Shown here piece after piece: positions 14,043-18,197 of a DNA stretch of 18,197 nt. Source of the DNA: Candidatus Schekmanbacteria bacterium. GTDB taxonomy: Bacteria; CSSED10-310; JACPHN01. Location: NCBI GenBank assembly GCA_016188575.1, contig JACPHN010000260.1, forward strand, positions 1 to 18,197, in the 5' to 3' direction. Both the position numbers and the translations under genes were made by a program. The notes beneath the pieces were generated by a model, which saw only the letters and a program-made list of their open reading frames with translations, was not told the DNA's origin and made no database searches. Every line of letters starts with the position of its first letter. The stretch's first letter is position 1.

Positions 14043-16058
14043 ATGTCTGGAGTCGGGGCGACACTGCTGTTCGCATTGGCGCTGGTGGGTGGGTTCATGC
14101 TGCGTTGGTATCCGCCCGAGGTGGCCGGCCCGGCACTCGGGGAGACGGGCTACTACGAGGCGGACAGCTACTATCACTTGCGGCGGATGGAGGCAATCTT
14201 GCAACGAGGCCTGTCGCTGCCGCCACGGGACTATGGAGTGTACTCTCCGTCAGGGATGCCGGATGTGTGGCCCCCGCTGTTCGACTTTGGCGCGGCGGCC
14301 ATGGCGAGAGCGACCGGATGCCGACCCGAGGCGCCCGACATCCGCTCCTGCCTCGGCGAAGTCGCCGCCCTCTATCCCGTGCTTTGGGGAGTGCTGGCGA
14401 TTGCACTCGTCGGCCTGCTTGGCCGGCAGCTCTTCGACGGGCGTGTCGGGGTAACCGCGGCCATCCTGACGGCGCTTTTCCCGCCGGCCATCGTCTATTC
14501 GGTGTACGCGCGCGTGGACCATCACTCGTTCGAGCATGCGATGGCGGCGGCCGTCATGGTCACCACCTTGGCGATTACCAGCGGCGGCTGCGAAATGCGC
14601 GGGGCTGCTTGCCTGGCTCGCGTCTCGGGATTGGGGCTGGCGCTCGGCGGCTTCCTTCTGGGTTGGATGGGCGCCTACGCGGTAGCGTTTCCGATCGCCG
14701 TGGCGGCGGCAGTGGATGTCGCCATGGCGACGCGACCGCGCGCGCTGGCCGCGGCAGCGACGCGGCTTCGGGATGCGGCCGCGCGGGCATTGGCCCTCGC
14801 GGGTGGCGTCGCCGTGGCTGCCGCCGTGGCGTCTCCCTACTACGTGCTATCGTCGCGTTTTCCCGGGAGCACGCTGTTCGGCCCCACCGCGACGCAACCC
14901 GCACTGCTCTTGCTTGCCGCGGTAGCACTCGCGTTGCTCGCGGCGCTGGCAGCGGTCGCCGCGCGCCTCGGCGAGGCGCCAGGCCGGCGGCTGGTCAGCG
15001 CGGTACTTCCCGCCGGCGCACTCGCTGGCCTGGGAGCGGTGCTCGCCTCCCAGTGGTCCGTGATTTTGGAGGTCTTTTTCGAGAAGTCGCGTTCGCCCGC
15101 ACACGGCGCCTGGTATGGGTACGCATCGGAAATGCAGTCCAGTCTACCGGATCTCGCCCGCGGGTCTGACCCCGCGCTGGTCCTGGCAGCAGTCGCCCTG
15201 GTGCTGCTGGCCACCGCCACGCGACACCATCGCCGCGGGCAGCCGGCCATGGTCTTCTTCGTCACCGCCGGCCTCGTGTTTCTCGCGCTAACGCTGCGCT
15301 CCATGCGCTTCATCACGCTGTTCATGCCGGCGATGGCAGTGGCCCTCGCCTGGGCGATCGTCGGCGCGGCGCGCCGGTTCGTGCCGCCGGGACCTCCCGG
15401 CGGCAGGCGTTTGCAGGCGGTCGTGGCGCTGTTCACAGCCGTCATCTTGCTGCCCTCGCTCCCGGCCATCGAATCGCTGGCGACCAAGCGCTCGCTGCCG
15501 CTCCCTGAGGCGCCGGATATCGATCTGGCCACTTTCCTCCGGGAGGGAACTCCCGATCCCGGGAACACCTGGGGTGCAAGGCCAGCCTGGGGTGTCGCGG
15601 CTCCCGCCGACATCGGACATCTCCTGTTGCACGTCGGGCGGCGACCAGTGGTCTACCCGCCCTTCGGTGGGCGCTTCAACGAGCTGTGCGAGCTCTACCT
15701 CGCTACCGACGCTGACGCCGTTCTGGAAATCTTGCGCCGCAGGGAAGTGGGGATTCTCGTGACCGAGCTATTTCCGCACCGCCTACAGCGGTATGTGACG
15801 CTGCTCGGCCGGGAACAGACCTTGTTCGTTTTCTCCGCCGCCGCAGGGCCTGGTGGCGAGCTCAGCGCCCGCTCCACGCCCGAGCTCGAAAAGCTGCTGC
15901 TGGTGCGGCTTCACCTGTACGGCCCCGCGGGCATGCCAGCCGCGCTGCGCGGCGTGTTCCGTCCAATCTACGCCAGCCCTCACCTCATGGCCGGTCCGTC
16001 CGTCGCCATCCCGCGCTACCGGGCTTTTGCGGTCAACACCCAGGCAAGCTCGCCGTAG
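14043..16058 (+). CDS. STT3-type (GT66-like) oligosaccharyltransferase-family membrane protein
   Basis: A 671-residue protein with about 11-13 hydrophobic helices and a C-terminal soluble domain (from about residue 490). STT3/PglB/AglB enzymes move lipid-linked glycans onto proteins at the periplasmic face. The first loop has EADSYYHLRRME (39-50), matching the acidic metal-binding motif followed by YYH, and then WPPLFDF (76-82). The second signature is YARVDHHSFEH (155-165), the DHHxxE motif typical of archaeal and bacterial STT3. The C-terminal WWDYG acceptor-site motif is not intact: the equivalent place reads PAWGVAAPADIGH (about 514-526). Glycan-bearing or transferred substrates may therefore differ from N-glycosylation. 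The ATG at 14043 begins just before helix 1. The frame is open upstream to a TTG at 13908, and a TTG at 13944 with GGAAGG 12 nt before it is an alternative start. It is convergent with the HD-GYP gene. Confidence 0.75.
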   Translation: MSGVGATLLFALALVGGFMLRWYPPEVAGPALGETGYYEADSYYHLRRMEAILQRGLSLPPRDYGVYSPSGMPDVWPPLFDFGAAAMARATGCRPEAPDIRSCLGEVAALYPVLWGVLAIALVGLLGRQLFDGRVGVTAAILTALFPPAIVYSVYARVDHHSFEHAMAAAVMVTTLAITSGGCEMRGAACLARVSGLGLALGGFLLGWMGAYAVAFPIAVAAAVDVAMATRPRALAAAATRLRDAAARALALAGGVAVAAAVASPYYVLSSRFPGSTLFGPTATQPALLLLAAVALALLAALAAVAARLGEAPGRRLVSAVLPAGALAGLGAVLASQWSVILEVFFEKSRSPAHGAWYGYASEMQSSLPDLARGSDPALVLAAVALVLLATATRHHRRGQPAMVFFVTAGLVFLALTLRSMRFITLFMPAMAVALAWAIVGAARRFVPPGPPGGRRLQAVVALFTAVILLPSLPAIESLATKRSLPLPEAPDIDLATFLREGTPDPGNTWGARPAWGVAAPADIGHLLLHVGRRPVVYPPFGGRFNELCELYLATDADAVLEILRRREVGILVTELFPHRLQRYVTLLGREQTLFVFSAAAGPGGELSARSTPELEKLLLVRLHLYGPAGMPAALRGVFRPIYASPHLMAGPSVAIPRYRAFAVNTQASSP

Positions 16059-16063
16059 GCCTC

Positions 16064-16081
16064 GGCGCGACTGTTCGCGCC
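16064..16081. terminator. Hairpin between convergent genes, possible bidirectional terminator
   Basis: GGCGCGA (16064-16070) and TCGCGCC (16075-16081) form a perfect 7-bp stem with a 4-nt loop, placed in the 36-nt gap between two convergent stop codons. There is no T tract on either side, so termination is inferred from position and stem strength. Confidence 0.45.
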
Positions 16082-16094
16082 CGCGCGCTCCCGC

Positions 16095-17636
16095 TCAGAC
16101 CGCGGGGAGCTTCTGGTCATCGTCATCGGCCAAGACCAGAAGAAACTCGCGAGCGAGCTGCGGATCGAACTGCGTGCCCGCTCCCTGGCTGATTTCCTGG
16201 CGCGCGACCGGCGCCGACTTTGCGGCGCGGAAAGGCATGGTGGTCACCATGGCGGAGTACGCTTCAGCAATCGACAGGATGCGGGCGCCCAGGAGGATTG
16301 ACTCTCCTTGAAGACCATCGGGGTAGCCGCGACCGTCCCAGCGCTCGTGATGCTGCCTGATCAATGGCACGACCTCGTAGGGAAATTCGACGCTCGACAG
16401 AATCTCCACCGTTTCCACCGGATGCTTTCGGAAGATTTCTCTCTCCTCTTCCGTCAAGGTCGGTTTGCGCAATAGCTCGGGAGCGACACGCCGCAGCCCG
16501 ATGTCGTGAAGCAGGGCGGCGACGGTCAACGCCTCGATTTCGATCTCGCTCATCTGCAGGCGCTGTGCCAGCTTCTTCGAATACAGTGCGGTGAGGTAGG
16601 AGTGCTTGCGGATCTGCGGCACGATCTCCTCCGCGCTCCCAAGCAGCGCCTTCACGGTGGACAGGTAGCTGCGGTGCACGAGCTCCGAAGAGGAGTGGTG
16701 GTCCAGGAGCGTCACCAGGGCACTTGCCATGGTCACCGCGATCCGCCGGTCGTCCCCCGAAAACACCTCGGGCCGGTTCCGCGCGAACATGAAACACCCC
16801 TTCACGTCCCGCGCAAGTCGGATCGGCACCGTGAAAACCTTGCGCACGGTCCCCGTCAACGGAATATCGGCGCGCTCGTTGTTGACCTGCTCGGTACTCT
16901 CGAAGCCCTCTTCGGGAAAGTCGAAGTCTGCAACCTGCCGATACGCGTCGATCAGCCGGGCGCGGAGCGACTCGACGAATGCCGGCTGCGCGGGGGACTC
17001 CGTAATCACGAACATCTTGCCTTTTTTCTGGCTGCCGGCGATCATTCCGAACGCTTCAAGCGAACACGCGGCGAAGATCACAGAACCGAGCAAGCTGAGC
17101 AGCTTGGATTCGGATTGGAGGTGGTGAAGACCTTCGATGAACTTTCCAAAGCCTCCCGACGAGCTCCCCTTGTCGCTGGCCTCATGTTTCTTGATCGTTT
17201 CCGCGATGTGCCCGATCACTTCCTGAAGGTGCGCGCCGTCGGTCCCTGAAAAGTGCTCGCGGCCCACCTTGTTGCGGAGCTCGACGACGCCGATGACGTC
17301 GCCCTCCACGGTCACGGGTGCCGCCATGTAGGTGTAGATGCCGTGTTTCTGCAGGTGTTCGAGCAGCGTGCCCTGGGCGGTGGCGACTGCGATCTTCGCG
17401 AGCTTTTTGTGCGCGGCCACACGCCCGGCAAGACCCTTGCCAACGGCAACGGGAAACTCCTCTTTCATGTCGGAGTACATGCCAAAGGAGGCATACAGGC
17501 TCAGCTCCTGGCCAAAGCGATCCAGAAGCAGCAGGGCACCTTGCCGCGCGCGAATCGTTTCGATGCACGAAAACAGCTCGCGCTTGAGCTCGTCGGCAAC
17601 ACTCTTGGGGAAATTGAAGGGCTCGTCCATGGTCAT
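16095..17636 (-). CDS. GAF-like sensor and HD-GYP domain protein with altered active site
   Basis: A 513-residue cytoplasmic protein. Residues about 15-150 form a GAF domain (RQGALLLLDRFGQELSLYAS, VGKGLAGRVAAHKKLAKI, AAPVTVEGDVIGVVELRNK). A second, GAF-like region (about 175-310) follows. The HD-GYP domain spans about 330-500: H345, H377-D378 (HDIG), H405 (KHP), H429-H430 and RGYPDG (436-441). HD-GYP enzymes hydrolyse cyclic di-GMP. Three places deviate: the lysine after HDIG is leucine (L381), the IADVFDAL segment reads IAEAYSAM (E458 at a metal-ligand aspartate, S461 for the second aspartate), and glutamine (Q341) lies at the third-metal glutamate. Most metal ligands remain, so activity may be reduced or changed rather than lost. 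The ATG at 17636 (MTMDEP) is chosen; another ATG lies two codons later, and the frame is open to a GTG at 17696. No ribosome site is clear. The gene faces the right-edge structured region. Confidence 0.8.
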   Translation of the reverse strand: MTMDEPFNFPKSVADELKRELFSCIETIRARQGALLLLDRFGQELSLYASFGMYSDMKEEFPVAVGKGLAGRVAAHKKLAKIAVATAQGTLLEHLQKHGIYTYMAAPVTVEGDVIGVVELRNKVGREHFSGTDGAHLQEVIGHIAETIKKHEASDKGSSSGGFGKFIEGLHHLQSESKLLSLLGSVIFAACSLEAFGMIAGSQKKGKMFVITESPAQPAFVESLRARLIDAYRQVADFDFPEEGFESTEQVNNERADIPLTGTVRKVFTVPIRLARDVKGCFMFARNRPEVFSGDDRRIAVTMASALVTLLDHHSSSELVHRSYLSTVKALLGSAEEIVPQIRKHSYLTALYSKKLAQRLQMSEIEIEALTVAALLHDIGLRRVAPELLRKPTLTEEEREIFRKHPVETVEILSSVEFPYEVVPLIRQHHERWDGRGYPDGLQGESILLGARILSIAEAYSAMVTTMPFRAAKSAPVARQEISQGAGTQFDPQLAREFLLVLADDDDQKLPAV

Positions 17637-17720
17637 GCCGATATTGTAGGGTGCCGGGTTGCAACCAGCAAGAGGCGCACCGCGACGACCCCCCACTTCA
17701 CCTCCCCGCGCCAGCGGAGG

Positions 17721-17750
17721 GCGCGACGGAGGGGGGCGCGACGGAGGGGG
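17721..17750. repeat. Two perfect 15-nt tandem repeats in a G-rich tract
   Basis: The unit GCGCGACGGAGGGGG occurs at 17721-17735 and again at 17736-17750, with degenerate partial copies on both sides (17711-17720 and 17751-17767). The whole tract is strongly purine-biased on the plus strand and could form G-rich secondary structure. It lies upstream of the HD-GYP start. Confidence 0.8.
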
Positions 17751-17800
17751 AGGGACAGAGGGGGGCGCTGTCGTGTCGACGTCAAACCGGCGGTGGATTC
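17748..17800 (-). repeat. Dispersed repeat, copy B
   Basis: Read on the minus strand from 17800, GAATCCACCGCC is followed by a GTTT...CGTCGACACGAC core and a C-rich CGCCCCCC...CTCCGTC block. This matches the order and spacing of copy A at 5667-5712. The two copies look like diverged members of an intergenic repeat family. Confidence 0.4.
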
Positions 17801-17896
17801 ACGACGATTCACCCCATTGCCAGGCGACGGGAAAAGCCGTAAGAGAGTATGGACGCGCCCCGGACTCTGCGAAGGGCTGAACAAGCGATACCTTCT

Positions 17897-17949
17897 CCAT
17901 CCAACCGCCTCCATCGGTATGGATGGAGCTTGGGGGAGACCCCAGGCTC
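17897..17949 (+). other. Two adjacent RNA-like stem-loops
   Basis: CCATCC (17897-17902) pairs with GGATGG (17921-17926), with ACCG/CGGT (17904-17907, 17915-17918) continuing inside. Next to it, GAGCTTGGGG (17926-17935) pairs over 10 bp, including one G-T wobble, with CCCCAGGCTC (17940-17949) around a GAGA (GNRA) loop. They may be the first helices of the structured RNA at the right edge, or an insertion-site hairpin for it. Intergenic DNA from 17637 to 17896 shows only the repeats listed and no gene. Confidence 0.5.
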
Positions 17950-18197
17950 CGAGGTGACCAGCCGCAGCCAGGAGGAGAAGGGATGACTTGATCTTCATGG
18001 GGCTACGTCAGGCGGGTGACGACACCCGGGGGTACGAGCGCCAGCTCCCGGCTCTATCGCTCCGGATCATGAGCGGCCAAGGAGACCACCGCGAAGGTCC
18101 GGGGTACTCAAGCCCGTCCGACATCGGCGAGGCGCACGTTACCGCCTCTTCGGAGGCGAGAAGCCAAGGTAACAAGGCCCTTTCGGGGGCGAGGGAG
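17950..18197 (+). ncRNA. Probable group II intron RNA, 5' (domain I) part, cut by window edge
   Basis: No protein frame fits here, but the sequence folds densely. CGGGTG/CACCCG (18013-18018, 18023-18028) forms a 6-bp hairpin, as does CGCCTC/GAGGCG (18043 is shifted by 100: positions 18143-18148 and 18153-18158) around a UUCG tetraloop. GAGCG/CGCTC (18036-18040, 18058-18062) encloses a smaller AGC/GCT hairpin. GTTAC (18138-18142) pairs with GTAAC (18169-18173) outside the UUCG hairpin. The segments GGGGGTACGAGCGCC, GGATCATGAGC, ACTCAAGCCCGTCCGACATC, CACGTTACC and CCAAGGTAACAAGGCC, in this order, resemble domain I of bacterial group II introns from memory. The exact 5' end was not found: no clear GUGYG start is visible, so the intron may begin upstream of 17950. 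The reverse transcriptase/maturase gene would lie to the right of this window. Another large structured RNA is the main alternative. Confidence 0.5.

Noticed and set aside
13916-15169. Plus-strand open frame of about 417 codons overlapping the STT3-like gene.
   Set aside because: Its translation is rich in R, G and A without hydrophobic segments or motifs, whereas the overlapping frame carries the STT3 signatures.
17633-17998. Minus-strand frame starting MKIKSSLLLLAAAGHL that looks like a signal peptide.
   Set aside because: The rest of the frame is low-complexity and runs through the G-rich repeat block; the start region coincides with the structured RNA, which explains the sequence better.
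435-18197. Search for tRNA genes, rRNA, CRISPR arrays and terminal inverted repeats of insertion sequences in the intergenic gaps.
   Set aside because: No cloverleaf with a TTCGA-type T loop, no regularly spaced repeats and no transposase-like frame with flanking repeats was seen by eye.

Overview
The window is GC-rich bacterial DNA, probably from a myxobacterium-like or other deltaproteobacterial lineage (Myxococcota or a relative). This is inferred from content only: a kinase-ATPase-TPR fusion, a tandem-FHA membrane protein, an HD-GYP protein, several secreted beta-sandwich proteins, long intergenic stretches and -24/-12 promoter motifs. No rRNA, tRNA, CRISPR array or complete insertion sequence was seen.

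Layout. 1-434 is the 3' end of an Uma2-family nuclease-like gene. 435-1197 holds no convincing gene, but contains a perfect 10-bp dyad and a good sigma-54-type promoter. 1198-3913 is a probable three-gene operon of exported proteins: a small 8-cysteine protein, a beta-rich secreted protein, and a membrane-anchored PDZ protein with a thioredoxin-like domain that has one cysteine. 4141-5652 is a polytopic GT-C-type glycosyltransferase, preceded by a REP-like hairpin. On the minus strand, 5814-9599 is a 1261-residue Ser/Thr kinase fused to a STAND-type ATPase and TPR repeats. Reading away from it, 9879-12041 encodes a large secreted protein with a possible alpha/beta-hydrolase core and its own sigma-54-type promoter and terminator. 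12135-13865 encodes a protein with two FHA domains, one membrane helix and helical repeats. 14043-16058 is a second GT-C enzyme, of STT3 (oligosaccharyltransferase) type. 16095-17636 on the minus strand is a GAF/HD-GYP protein with altered active-site residues. From about 17640 to the right edge there is no gene: a G-rich repeat block is followed by strongly folded RNA-like sequence that resembles the 5' part of a group II intron, whose maturase would lie outside the window.

How the parts may work together (inference). The kinase and FHA protein are a natural phospho-signalling pair, because FHA domains bind phosphothreonine. Two secreted-protein units (1198-3913 and 9879-12041) carry -24/-12 promoter motifs at the same distance from their start codons, suggesting shared control by sigma-54 and an enhancer-binding activator. 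Two membrane GT-C enzymes lie among the exported proteins and could glycosylate them or build surface glycans. The most interesting possible unit is the cysteine-rich protein with its PDZ/monothiol thioredoxin partner.
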